DNA from: Sphaerosporella brunnea
Taxonomy: Eukaryota; Ascomycota; Pezizomycetes; Pezizales; Pyronemataceae
Assembly: GCA_008704415.1 (NCBI GenBank)
Contig: VXIS01000239.1
Coordinates: 1-64,000 of the forward strand
Reading direction: 5' to 3'
DNA length: 64,000 bases
Position numbers and translations under genes: made by a program. Under the pieces are notes generated by a model. The model did not search any database, was not told the DNA's origin, and saw only the letters and a list, made by a program, of their open reading frames with translations. Positions 32,039-42,897 of this stretch are shown here, piece by piece. Positions within the stretch are counted from its first letter, which is position 1. Each line of letters begins with the position of its first letter.

Positions 32039-34659
32039 TCAGGCGAGTTGCATGTCCAGCGGTGCCCCTTTGGCAACATCAATGCCGGGGTGGCCCAAGA
32101 GTAGTCGCGAAACGGCTCCGTGGCTACCTTGTAGCTTGTGTGGGTCAGAATTGGCGTAGTAAAGCGGTGTCCAGCCATCGTTGTCCTGCGAATTTATATC
32201 GATGTCAGGGTGACCTATGAGCCGTCGCGCTGACTGGGCATCTCCTTCGATGGCGGCATAATGAAGAGGTGTGCGGCCATGCTTATTCTTCGGATTGACA
32301 TCGACATCAGAGCGGGCCAGGAGCAATCGCACTACTTTCTTGTGCCCTCCGGAGACTGCTACATCAAGCGGTGTCCTGTCATCACTATCTTTCGGATTTG
32401 CGTCGACATCAGAGCGGGCCAGGAGCAGTTGTACTATTTCCTTGTGCCCGTTGTAGACTGCCAGATGGAGCGGTGTGGTGCCAGTTATATCTTTCGAATT
32501 TGCGTCAACATCAGAGCGGGCCAGGAGCAGTCGTACTATTTCCTCGTGCACTTTGTAGACTGCCACATGAAGCGGTGTCCTGCCATCACTATCTTTCGGA
32601 TTTGCGTCGACATCAGAGCGGGCCAGGAGCAGTTGTACTATTTCCTTGTGCCCTTGGGAGACTGCCTCATGAAGCGGTGTCCTGCTATCACTATCTTTCG
32701 GATTTGCGTCGACATCAGAGCGGGCCAGGAGCAGTTGTACTATTTCCTTGTGCCCTTGGGAGACTGCCTCATGAAGCGGTGTCCTGCTATCACTATCTTT
32801 CGGATTTGCGTCGACATCAGAGCGGGCCAGGAGCAGTCGTAATATTTCCTCGTGCCCGTTGTAGACTGCCAGATGGAGCGGTGTGGTGCCAGTTATATCT
32901 TTCGAATTTGCGTCAACATCAGAGCGGGCCAGGAGCAGTCGTACTATTTCCTTGTGCCCTTTGGAGACTGCCACATGAAGCAGTCTCTGGCCAGTAACAG
33001 AAGTCGGGTTTATGTCGATGTCAGAGCGGCCCAGAAGCAGTGGTATTAAAGCCTCCTGGCTTCCGTAAGGTACCAACTGAAGCGGTGTCCTGCCCAACCT
33101 ATTTTTCGGATTTGCGTCGACATCAGAGCGGGCCAGGAGCAATCGCACTACTTTCTCGTGCCCACCGGAGACTGCTACATGAAGCGGTGTCCTGCCATCA
33201 CTATCTTTCGGATTTGCGTCGACATCAGAGCGGGCCAGGAGCAATCGCACTACTCCCTCGTGCCCTTCGGAGACTGCCACATGAAGCGGTGTCCAACCAG
33301 TATCAGACTTCCGATTTATGTCGACATCAGAGCGGGCCAGGAGCAGTCGTATTATTCCCTCGTCCCCATTGGAGACTGCCACATGAAGCGGTGTCCGGCC
33401 ATCTTTGTTGACCAGGTTGGGGCTCGTCCCGTTGTCCAAGCCCTGCTGCACCTTCTCAACATCTCCGATGAGGACGGCGTTGTATAGACGTATCCTCTGA
33501 ACGCTCTCGGGAATAAGAACCTGGAGAAGCCGTCGCCTGCTGGAAAGCGAGCTTTTTTTAGGCCTTTCACTTGGACTGGTAACCCCCTTGTTGCTAAAGC
33601 CCGGGGTTGGCGGGGGAGTCCTGGCCATGGGAGGAGTTGGGCGGAAGCTCCTATGTAGCCCCTGCGGAATCCTAAGCGGCGTTGTGTGGACAACCGACGG
33701 ACTGGGCTCGGGAGTGTCTGTTCCACTTGCTGGGGATATTGGTGGAGCGTCGGAATCATCTGTCCGGTTACCACCATCCACCGAACTCATAGATGGTGCC
33801 GTCTGGCGCATAGCTACCAGCCCCTGCGGAATCCTAAGCGGCGCTGTGTGGACAACCGACGGACTGGGCTCGGAAGTGTCTGTTCCACTTGCTAGAGATA
33901 TTGGTGGACTTTCGGAAGCATCACTCAGGTTACCACCATCTACCGACAGAGAATCTTCCTCCAGTAATCCTTCCGCAATCGCATTCCTGAACCATTTTAG
34001 AATAAAGATTTTCTTCTCAGCGAGGACGGTGACTGAGATCCCAATGTCAAGCAGCTCGCGTCGAAGGTCCTTCCAGAGGATTTTCTCGTCCGCAGGTAGC
34101 GAGTCGACAGTTTGAACCGACACCACGGAGCCCTCACGTTTGCCTGCTCGCACCTCCGCCATGAACTGATCCAGCTTCCGTTCGAGCCGCGCTTGGGAAG
34201 AGCTGCAAGGCGGCAACGTCAGCTAGATTCAGCCAGCTAATCGTGGAAAAGCGTCAGATCGTACCTTGCGAGCGCCGAATTAAACGCCGAAAGCAAGCTC
34301 GTGCTGGAAGTAAGCCGAGTTCTGATACCCGCAATGTCTTCCGCGCCCCAGCGCAAGCGATCCCAGGTGCGTTTGCTCTGCGTTCCGAGGCTTTCGTATT
34401 TCGCCAAGAGAGACTCCAAGTCCTTGAAGACTTCGTTGCAATTTGTTCGAAGAGCGGTCAGCCGGGCTTCTCTTGCCGTGTTGAGGTCGAGCTGGCATTC
34501 CACGACCAAGTCCGCCAGCTCCAAGAGGACATGGTGCAATGCTGAAACTTCGTTGGCGACTATCTGGAACTCGCCGCCGCAATCTTTGCACGTCCTGTAG
34601 ACCCTCCATGCAATGGTTGAGAGCGCGACAACATCGCCGACGCTGTAGCCGAAGCTCAT
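32039..34659 (-). CDS. ankyrin-repeat protein with fungal STAND-type N-terminal domain
   Basis: Exon 1 is 34265-34659 and exon 2 is 32039-34202, with a 62-nt intron (GTACGA donor, TTGCAG acceptor). The phase closes exactly, giving 852 aa. I chose the ATG at 34659 because MSFGYSVGDVVALSTIAWRV is the canonical start of the helical N-terminal domain found on fungal NACHT/STAND and ankyrin proteins; an upstream in-frame ATG at 34830 exists. The domain runs to about residue 131, and DQFMAEVRAGKREGSVVSVQ follows as in relatives. A disordered linker contains a 42-residue duplication (PPISxASGTDTxEPSPSVVH). From about residue 369 there are about 13-14 ankyrin repeats of 34 residues (TPLHxAVSxGHxEIVxLLLA, RSDVDANPKDSD). 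No NACHT or NB-ARC domain is present. Such proteins are associated with fungal self/non-self recognition, but that role is inferred here. Confidence 0.85.
32250..33410. repeat. ankyrin-coding tandem repeats, 102-bp period, two units identical
   Basis: The 102-bp period carries the repeated core catcagagcgggccaggagc. Two adjacent units starting near 32672 and 32774 appear identical over the full 102 bp. Two non-adjacent units (near 32480 and 32890) also share the variant linked to SKDITGTTPLHLAVYNGH. Confidence 0.9.
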
Positions 34660-34664
34660 GGTGT

Positions 34665-35180
34665 TGTTGTTTGGTGAGGCTGCAACCCCGCACGCACTCG
34701 CGGAGAGGCTGGATTTATCATCCTCATGCTGTGTAACCAGATGCTCAGGCTGTGCAGGTCTTCCCATAGCTAGTGAGCCCGCGCTGCGCCCAATTGTATC
34801 GAGACAAGTGGCATTGGAACTTGACGGCATTGACAGATTAGGATTGTCCGGTTACGGGAGGTCCTCGTGGGTACTCCTGAGTAACCATCGACGAGATGCA
34901 TATCTGGCGGTCCGTGAGCGTAGATTAGACTTGCAATCGACTGGTCCCACTGTAGTTTGGCAGCGTAACATAACATGCTTTTGAGTGCCTTCGAAGGACT
35001 TGTAGTTATTCCCAAGCCTCAGAGGGTTGTCAATCATCAAGGGTCATTCGGTCATCAACCATCACGACGAGTGACCGTATGTGCATAGTTGAATGAGTTG
35101 CACTTTCGGTCCACATGTAGGTCGATTAGGAGATCAAATTGCGACTGCCACATGAATTATTATTTCCGACGGCCAATGTG
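34665..35180. other. 5-prime flank of the ankyrin gene; no other gene seen
   Basis: Only short overlapping frames are present. Confidence 0.4.
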
Positions 35181-35185
35181 TCATA

Positions 35186-36899
35186 TACCACCCAAAAGCC
35201 TGCGAAAATAGCAGGATACCACCAAATTTTCGGTTTGTCCAGGATACCACCACACCGCGTGAGAGTACATGACCAACAACTTCTCGTCTAAACAGCTGCA
35301 CGAGAGGGCAAGGACAACATTGTTTTCTGTGCTAGCGAAACATGAGGGCGAGTGCAACTACGGGCATTGTGCGCGTCCGTTCCTCCACAAATTCCACATC
35401 GCCAAAGGCGCGCGGCACACCATCCCCCCCAAACTATCAGATCGTTTCGATGTCACCCCATTCCGACGTAAAACAGGGAACAGACTCCTTTTTTTTCGGG
35501 TTTTTTTTGTTTTTTCCAAAAAAACAGCCCACAAAATCCCGGGCCAAGAAACCCTCAAGAGATCATCATTTGCCCCCACACAAGTCGCTGGTGGGTTCCA
35601 CATCCACACGCAGCCAAACCAAAATCTCCGTCCCCAAAAAATCCTGGCTCCACACCAAGTCATATGCCGTGTAACGTTTAGAATGCATAGGCAGGAATAT
35701 TCTTATACTATTGTAATAGAGCAAAGTGAGCCGCATCATTGGCGCGGCACGGTGGCTCAACACGGAAAATTTACCCTGCCAGATGTTGACGATAGGATTT
35801 GCGCCGTGGACACTAAGAACGTAGGTGAAGAGATATATTGCAAGGTACAGAGGTAAGTGCGAGTTGCTGCTCCCTTAAGAGGCAGAAACGAGCACTAGTA
35901 TATCACTAGTTCATACTCGGATCCACCAGAGACTCATACTCTATGTCTCAACACCAGAGACTGAGTGATTAGCTGTGATTGTGCGGCGCAGTGTGGAGCG
36001 AAGCTCTAGGATCCGGAGGGGAGCCGCGGAGGCAGGTAATAAAATGTTATAGAATTGTATACCGTGGGGTTGAATTGGTACGAGTGCTAGCTGTAAATCA
36101 ACGCTTGACTTCAACGCACTCATGCTCTACCACCCGCAACCTTTCAACCACCCAGCTTCACTACCACCCCCCGTGTCTCTATCCATGTATATATAGAGCA
36201 AAGTGAGCGTGCGGTGGCTCCCACGGTGGATCTCGGTGGCTCAACGCAGAAAAACTCAAAGATTTTTCTTACTACCGGCTGAGTGATTAGCTGTGATTGT
36301 GCGGCGCATTGTGGAGCGGAGCCGTGGAGGAGCTTGAGCGACAATGCTGCGGAGCGGCCACTCTGCTGTACACACTGCTGGATTTGTCGATAGTTGTGGA
36401 ATGGAAAGGAATCGTATTTATCCGTGCCGGTGCTCGCGGTGAAGTGAGACGGTCTTGCGTCCTCGACCCCAACCCACTACCTCCTCTCTTTACGTTGCTA
36501 CTTCAACCTCCTGCCTCCTCTCTTTACTTTACTGCGCCGTGTTTCACACACATACGCCCTGACTTCAACGTACATATGACTTTACATTAAGTGGCGCTGT
36601 ACTAATGACTCCACGCCGTGTGGTCACCACACGGCTGTTCACTAATGATTTGATACCCGATAGCGTGTGCACAAAAAAATAATTAAAAAACTCCCCGCTC
36701 AAACACCGCAATAGCAAGAGCGATAGAACAGGCGATTCACATATACGAGTTCTCACTGAGAGCGATGGATTTTTCAGTTCGGGACACGCGACTTCCTACA
36801 GCCGGGACGAGAAGTTGTTGGTCATGTACTCTCACGCGGTGTTGCGGTGTCCTGGACAACCCGAAAATCTGGTGGTATCCTGCTGTTTTTTGGGCGGTA
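35186..36899. mobile_element. 1.7-kb element with ~100-bp terminal inverted repeats and TA target duplication
   Basis: The left end (taccacccaaaag, then gcaggataccaccaaatttt, gtttgtccagga and gagagtacatgaccaacaac) is mirrored at the right end between about 36803 and 36899. The arms are imperfect but similar over roughly 100 bp. TA flanks both ends (35184-35185 and 36900-36901). No transposase is readable inside. Instead the interior holds copies of another dispersed repeat family (about 35700-36650). A non-autonomous Tc1/mariner-type element is the best guess. Confidence 0.7.
35695..36650 (+). repeat. dispersed repeat family A, locus 1
   Basis: Units contain tagagcaaagtgagc, a ggtggct block, ctgagtgattagctgtgatt, tggagcggagccgtggagga and end near taagtggcgctgtactaatg with ccacgccgtgtgg. 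The same words recur at 48805-49738 (mostly in reverse) and 52640-53280. This array lies inside the long-TIR element above. Confidence 0.8.
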
Positions 36900-36904
36900 T
36901 ATTA

Positions 36905-37455
36905 GATAGACATCGACCGTCTTTTCCTATCAGTGCATAAGCTGCTGTCCTCCTTAGCATCTCCGCTCCAAGCCAACACCAACGCTGAACGGGTCGATTC
37001 CTTAGATCTAGTCAGCTGCAGTCTGCTTCAGTATAGAACGGGGCGGGGACACGCCGGGCTCCCGTGGCCGTGGCTGCCAGCTCCAGCTCGTGAGCCACCT
37101 GTCTGTGGACTATGTGGAACCAGCATCTCGTAGGACCATTGTCGGGGGTTGTCTGTCCTGCACCGACGTTAGCAATCCGTCATTATCTGGGGGACAAACC
37201 CACACAAAACACAGCGCAGCAGAAAGAACGCCAGAAGACCAGCAACACCACAAACAAAAAACAAAAAACAAAAAAACAAAAAAAAAAGAACAAACTCGAA
37301 CAACTGATTCCTTTGCAGGGGAAAAACTGAAAAATGCGCAATGGAAAAAACTGAGCCCGTAAACCACCCTCCCGAACCACATAACAACTTCCCGAAACCC
37401 TTTCCTGCACGCCCCTCGCTCGCTCTCTGATCCTTATCCTTATCCTTCGTACCTC
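36905..37455. other. 3-prime flank of the zinc-module gene; A-rich tract
   Basis: 37240-37295 is rich in CAAAAAA-type runs. No gene seen. Confidence 0.45.
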
Positions 37456-37464
37456 CCACCACGT

Positions 37465-39838
37465 CTAAGCCTTGACAAGGAACTTCATCGCCTTCATCAC
37501 AAGCCTGGGCGGAGCCTTGCTGTGGTCGAACAACAAGTCATCGCCAGCCTCGACGGTGTAGGGGGTGAGCTCCTGAAGCAGCTCGAAATCGATGCGGGTG
37601 ATGTCGAGTTTTCCAAGCTTTGGCTGAGCGGCCTGGGCTTGCTGCTGCAGCTGCTGCTGCGGAATAGGAGCCTGAAGCTGCGGCGCGACGGCTGGCTGGG
37701 CTTTGACACGCTGCTGAGGCTGGACGCGGACCTGGTTGGTCTGGAGGTTGGTGGACGCGGAAAGCGCCAGCTGCGGCTGAACCGCCAGCGAGCCTGGGCG
37801 GCCGGGATAGTTCGGCGCCAGCGACTGCACCTCGTCGATCACCGCCACCAGGCACAGCATCGTCATGTGGTCGGGCAAGCACATCAAGCGGCTGGGCAGG
37901 TTGACCCAGAAGCTGCGCGACCTGCAGATGGCGCCCAACGCGTCCATGTCGATCGAGATCGGCGCCTTCATCAGCCCTTTGCGCACCACCGTGACCGGGC
38001 ACTGCATGTACCGCTGGTCGTGGCCCCACAGGAGACAAGTCGGGCACTGGGTATCGGAGCGCGCGCCGTGGACGCCGGTGAGCTGTTGGTTGAGGACGCG
38101 GACGGACATCCACAGAGTTGGAGAATCGGGAGAGAGAGACTCCACCGATGAAAACGAGCCTTCGGGGAAATCCGAGCCAATATACCCGAGCACCAAAGCC
38201 CAATCGATCTCCTCAGAATCATTTTCGGAGTCGGAGCGGCGACGCTTGGGGCGAGAGGCTTTGTAATAGGGAACTATACGAAAGTCAGCGGAGTCCTTGG
38301 AGGAAACTCGGTGAGGAGGGCACTTACTGTTGAGAAGACCGCTGTAAGCAGCGACAGTCGGCTCCAAGTGCGCCACCCTCGCATCGCCTGCCTCCTGGAA
38401 AACTCCAAGCATCTGGATCAGTCTCCGGTGGTTGGCATTGTACTTGTCGATCTCAACCCTCCAGCCGGAGCCGGTCTGACTCCTTTTCAAGGCTTCCTCC
38501 ACAATCGCCATGGGGCAGACTTTAGCAGAAGCTCCGATGTGGCCACGGAAGAAGCATCCGTTGCAGATAGCAGACTTCCTGTCTCCGATCACTTCGAGGT
38601 TGTAGTTATCGCACAGATCTGTTTTTACGGTTGTGGCACGCTTGCGCTTGGGCTTCGGTTTTGGCGGAGTAGGCTTGGTACCGGCGACGTCCGAGTCGAC
38701 GCCAATATCGGACGGGCAGTGCTCCAAAACCTCGACCTGTGTGCTGGGATCCATGCAGTCCTGGACTCCGTGGACGGAATAGTCGCCGATGAAGAGCTCA
38801 GCGTCGTCGCTCATGTCTCCAGGCGTACGGAGGATGCGGCCGTCTTTCTCAAGAGCCTTGCATCTCTCCAACACCTCGGAGCTTTTGAAGAGGTTGGCCA
38901 CGGTGATGCCGAAATGAGAGCCATCACCATCTTTCATGGTGACCGCAGCCCAAGTGTGTCCCTGCACGACCAACGCAAAGTCTTTGAAGAACAGGTCGAC
39001 GTGTCCCAACTGCTCGTTGCTTCCGACGGTGTAGGCGTCAGCCTCGATCGTGGCGGAGAAGATGTAACTCCGCAGCCTGGCGACAGGGCAGTTAAGAATC
39101 TCGGACTCGTCCGCGTGGCCGGGATGGTAGCACGACATGCACCACACAGTGATATCCGGTCCACACTGAGTCACAGCATCAAGGAAGTTCGTTCTGAGAG
39201 CTTCGATGCGAGCTTCACGTGCGGCTGCATCGTTGCCGAGCAAGGAGGAGTTCGCGATGTTCTGGATGATGACAGCGACTTGGGCTGCGTCCAAAGTGAC
39301 CCCACCGGTGACCGACCCCGAAGACTTGTTGCGTCTGTGCCTGGGGGGCCTCGGAGTAGCCGCGGGACGGCCTTGAGGAGTCAAAGCCCGAGACTTGGCA
39401 GGAGTGTTGGACGAAGCCTTGGGGGACTTGGGTGCCTTGATGGGTTTCGGAGCCTTGGGCGCCTTCGCTGTCTTGATGGCCTTGGGAGTGGAAATAGGAG
39501 CCGTGGGAATAGAAATAGAAGCCTTGGGGGTGGAAATAGCAGCCGTGGGAATAGAAATAGGAGCCTCGGGGGCAGAAATAGGAGCTCGGCGAACAGGCTC
39601 AGGAGGAGGAACATAATCGGTATCCTCGAAATCGGAGTAGTCCTCCAAAATCTCTCCGTCGGTATCCTCATAGAGATCCTCGGACTGGTCCATGTCGGTA
39701 GTCACCTCGGTCATATCGTGCTGACCCTGAGGCAAAGAAGCAGACCTCTGAGCGCAATCAGTGATCGTTCATGATTGAGCGGGAGGTGGAACTTACAGTC
39801 TGATAGGGTTCCTTAACGGACTCGACTTGAGTAGACAT
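37465..39838 (-). CDS. protein with three zinc-knuckle-like CCHC modules of unusual spacing
   Basis: Exons are 39797-39838 (MSTQVESVKEPYQT), 38328-39747 and 37465-38273. The second intron (38274-38327, GTAAGT, GCTGAC, ATAG) is 54 nt and leaves the frame open, so an unspliced reading is also possible. Spliced length is 756 aa. The N-terminal ~120 residues are acidic, then carry PISIPT/AISTPK repeats and a Lys/Pro-rich stretch. Three modules follow at about residues 217, 409 and 564: CMSCYHPGH...NCP, CNGCFFRGH...VCP and CPTCLLWGHDQRYMQCP. Each fits C-x2-C-x4-H with the last Cys 6-8 residues on, whereas classic knuckles have 4. Basic blocks (KPKPKRKR, RPKRRR) suggest nuclear location. The C-terminus is Gln-rich. 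RNA or DNA binding is inferred; family unknown. Confidence 0.75.
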
Positions 39839-39849
39839 AGTTGCCGCTC

Positions 39850-40980
39850 TCTTAGTGGCTTCTGGGAGGAGAGTTTTTAGCGGATGCTATCTATAATTTC
39901 GGAATGATTTCTATGAGGAAAAGCAAGCGCGACAGATTTATCCAAGGAAACTCGAAGATGGAGGAGATAGATGGATGGACCAGACTTCATTATGGATGTC
40001 GGCACCAAATCACGAGGCTTAAAGCAGCAGGAATGGAGGGGAAGGTGACAATTCATCGGCGTCAACAACACCGCGATTCGGCAGGTTCATCGCCATCAAT
40101 CGCTGATCGGGATGGTGAAAAACAAGATGCAAGTTGATGGGTATCAGTTGTTCAACGCGACAACACGGTCGGCGATGAGCTCGCTGAGCTGCGACAATGG
40201 GGGAGCAGAAAACGCAATGGCGATACTCACAATAAGTTGTCGATTGAATGGGAGTGGGAGTTGTCGTGGCGAGGTTGAATGGCGATACTCACAATAAGTT
40301 GTCGATTGGATGGGAGTTGTCGTGGCGAGGTTGAATAGCGATGGGAAGGTTGGAGGAGCGGTGGTCGCGAGGTTTAATGAAGATGGGAAGGTTGGAGGTC
40401 GATTGAGAGGGGGTAGGTAGGTCGAGTTGCGGCGAAATTGCGGCGAAAAGAGTTGCGGCGAAATTCGAAAGTCGAGTGATCGCTGTGAAGACGGTCTTAC
40501 CAAACCCTCACTCAACCCTAGAATTGAGTTTGATGGGTGCACCTCGAGCTTCTCGTTCTTGGCAGTTTTCTGCTCTCAACGTAGATGAGAACACCAAATT
40601 CGCTATCAGCCGTAGCGCGGCTTCCAATTGCTACTGAGATCTACTACATAGGCTTTGGTTGCCGGCGCGACCCTGATCGCCCGAATTTTCAACGGCCCGC
40701 TGGTTTGGGCTGAACTGGCAGTACGGGGGTCTTGCACGAGACCCCATCACGGGATCTACTTGAGCGAGAGTCGCCCACGATAGCCGGTGTAGGGATCGAA
40801 TGTTTCTCCTCGCTTGCGTAGCTGATACTGTAAGATTTCTAAGGTTTCGCCCAAAAATACCGCGGTCTAGGCGTGTATAAAAGCTTCTTTGCGGTCGACG
40901 GGCGCGCTGGTCCGGACTGCGATGAGAACCCGGATGCCAAAAACAATAGTTATACGCCCGAAGAGCATGTGGTGATAACC
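39850..40980. other. upstream of the zinc-module gene; no other gene seen
   Basis: Includes its promoter and a tandem repeat (separate entry). A minus-strand frame at 40144-40542 is low complexity and produced by the repeat. Confidence 0.45.
40217..40337. repeat. two-copy tandem repeat, unit about 57-62 bp
   Basis: The unit carries ggcgatactcacaataagtt and ttgtcgtggcgaggttgaat, each present twice in the same order. Confidence 0.8.
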
Positions 40981-40988
40981 GCCTTTTT

Positions 40989-41449
40989 GTGAAGAATGGC
41001 TGTGAGAAAGCCCGTCGTCAGTACGTCCAATGTAAAGCTCGCCAGAACTTGTTCACCCGATTGAACCCCGTCTGGCGTCACGTCACGCCGAGGATGCGGT
41101 GCAGTTTTGGGAGGAAATGGACGGAGCTGGCACAGGTTGCCCTCCGCATATTCCACACACTCTTCAATTCAGTGCCCTCAGAGCGCTCATTTTCAATCAG
41201 GTACCTCATGCTCTTTCCCCAACAGACGGGGTATTAACTAATACATTAAATAGAAACCTCACACACGATAAAAAGCGCAATCGGCTCGGCGCCCAAACTG
41301 CGGATAAACTGGCCTACATCCAGGTCAATATGCGCATCCTAGAGCGTGGAGAGCAGGACCCCCGCAGTTGGTATGAACTGCCAACGCCAGGATTGGTTGG
41401 ATTTGAGGAGGACGCTCAGGAAGCCTACAATCAGCCATCCTGGGCCTGA
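40989..41449 (+). mobile_element. C-terminal fragment of a hAT transposase
   Basis: Two exons, about 40989-41200 and 41254-41449, join across a 53-nt intron (GTACCT donor, TTAACTAAT branch, AATAG acceptor). The junction turns NSVPSERSFSI plus R into NLTHDKKRNRLGAQTADKLA and YIQVNMRIL. The S-x-P-S-E-R-x-F-S motif followed by RNRL and ADKL is the hAT dimerisation domain. The catalytic core is missing, so this is a fragment. Upstream residues (WRHVTPRMRC) are too short to judge. Confidence 0.7.
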
Positions 41450-41454
41450 TGGTG

Positions 41455-42890
41455 GGCGTGAGGTTACGCGACGGGACTTGGCGACGACGTCCAGAAAAAC
41501 TCAAAACATAGCTTTCTCGTGACATTTTTAAATTCGGATCACTCGTTCTCTTTAGTTTTGCTATAGTTTTGCTATAGTTTGACGTAATCTTGGATAAGTT
41601 TACTGAAATTGTACCGTACGAAAGAATGGTGTATAATATTATTAGAGCTCTGAGCAGCCACACCAGCTAGTGGTCCCCTCAGCCTCAACGCTCGTGTTTT
41701 TCCCCTTCGCCGAATCCTGGGCAAGAACGGAATATAGGCAGTGTCCGAGATGAGAGGCTCCCAGCCTATCAGGCGCTGGTTCCAGCACTCGGTCCTCCCA
41801 GCAGCGCTGCCTCGACGTTCAACGGTGCATCCGCGCGCTTGAGGTCAAGATACCCGCCGCACCTCGCTTGCAGCGCCAAACCTTGCAAACGGGTGAGTAA
41901 GCACGACGGCCTCATGGTTTCTGTTTTCGACCACGCACCACACATCTGCGAGCGAGATTTGATGATCTGATCGTCCCCACTCGCTGACTGCATATGCATG
42001 TCTCGGCGGACGGAAGCCGCCGGAAACACGGATGTACGGCAACACACTTGGCGGCCGTGCCGAACGCCGCGCGACAAAGCTCTCGATAGCGTTGGTTCTG
42101 TTGGTCTGATGTCGCGGTCAGACCTGGAGCCACCGACACCGTCGAGCGTCCGTTTCCCCGCGCAACGGATAAACGCCGAGGCGCCCGCCCAGCGCGCAAA
42201 GGGGATAGCGTCGCCGACCGGCCCGCAAGCGCTCTGCACGCACGTGCCTGCACGCACGCACGCGAGTCTCACGCATCGGCTGACTGTACTGGCGTGAAAC
42301 GCATCGCTGCGGCACAGGAGAGCGGACGGTTGGGCTAGGGCTGCACCCGCTGGCAGGTTTTTTGTTGATTGGGTCGACGCGATGCGAGCCATGCAGGGCA
42401 GGATGCGGCGAAAAAAAACCATCGACGACCTGACGTCTGGTGTCGTTTCAGAAAGCGGGTCTTACCGCATTCTGCTGCCCCCGCGCACAGCTTCGCTCCA
42501 ACGCCTATGCGGTTGGAAAGGGGCGGAGGCGCTGACTGTCCGCCAATTCGCTGTGGTTCTGGCGAGACGATCTGTTCTTATGCGACTGCCTTTCCTCCTC
42601 TTCTCCCGCTGACGTCTGGTGTGACTTCTCTCTCGTTGATCGAACCCCTTCTCATCTTGGTCTGTTCCTTCGGCAGGGTCTCCCGAGATTGTCTCTGTTT
42701 TCCCTTCTGCTCAAAACGCGAGGGTAGGTGCTCGTCTTTTGTTCTGGAATTTCGTCTTGGAACTGTTGCTGATTTTCACTCGTTTCCTTCGTCGCAGAAA
42801 CCTCCTTCCGCTCGTCATTTCTCGGTCTCTGGAGACCTTGCACTCTTTCACAGCTCGAAGCAAAAATCAAAAAAAAAACACAGCCCCGGC
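41455..42890. other. no confident gene; promoter of the secreted protein gene at its end
   Basis: A 217-aa minus frame at 41769-42422 is GC-rich and has competing frames on both strands, so I do not call it. 42600-42897 is pyrimidine-rich, then A-rich just before the ATG at 42898. Confidence 0.45.
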
Positions 42891-42897
42891 GGTAATC

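Noticed and set aside
32261..32997. repetitive plus-strand frames
   Set aside because: Complement of the ankyrin repeats; periodicity comes from the real gene.
32250..33410. CRISPR-like regular repeats
   Set aside because: The 102-bp period codes for 34-residue ankyrin repeats; the organism is a fungus.
38311..39774. 487-aa plus-strand open frame opposite the zinc-module gene
   Set aside because: It is the complement of a well-supported minus-strand gene with consensus introns; its composition follows from that.
41769..42422. 217-aa minus-strand open frame
   Set aside because: GC-rich stretch with open frames on both strands, Arg/Ala/Ser-biased composition and no motifs; typical of a chance frame.
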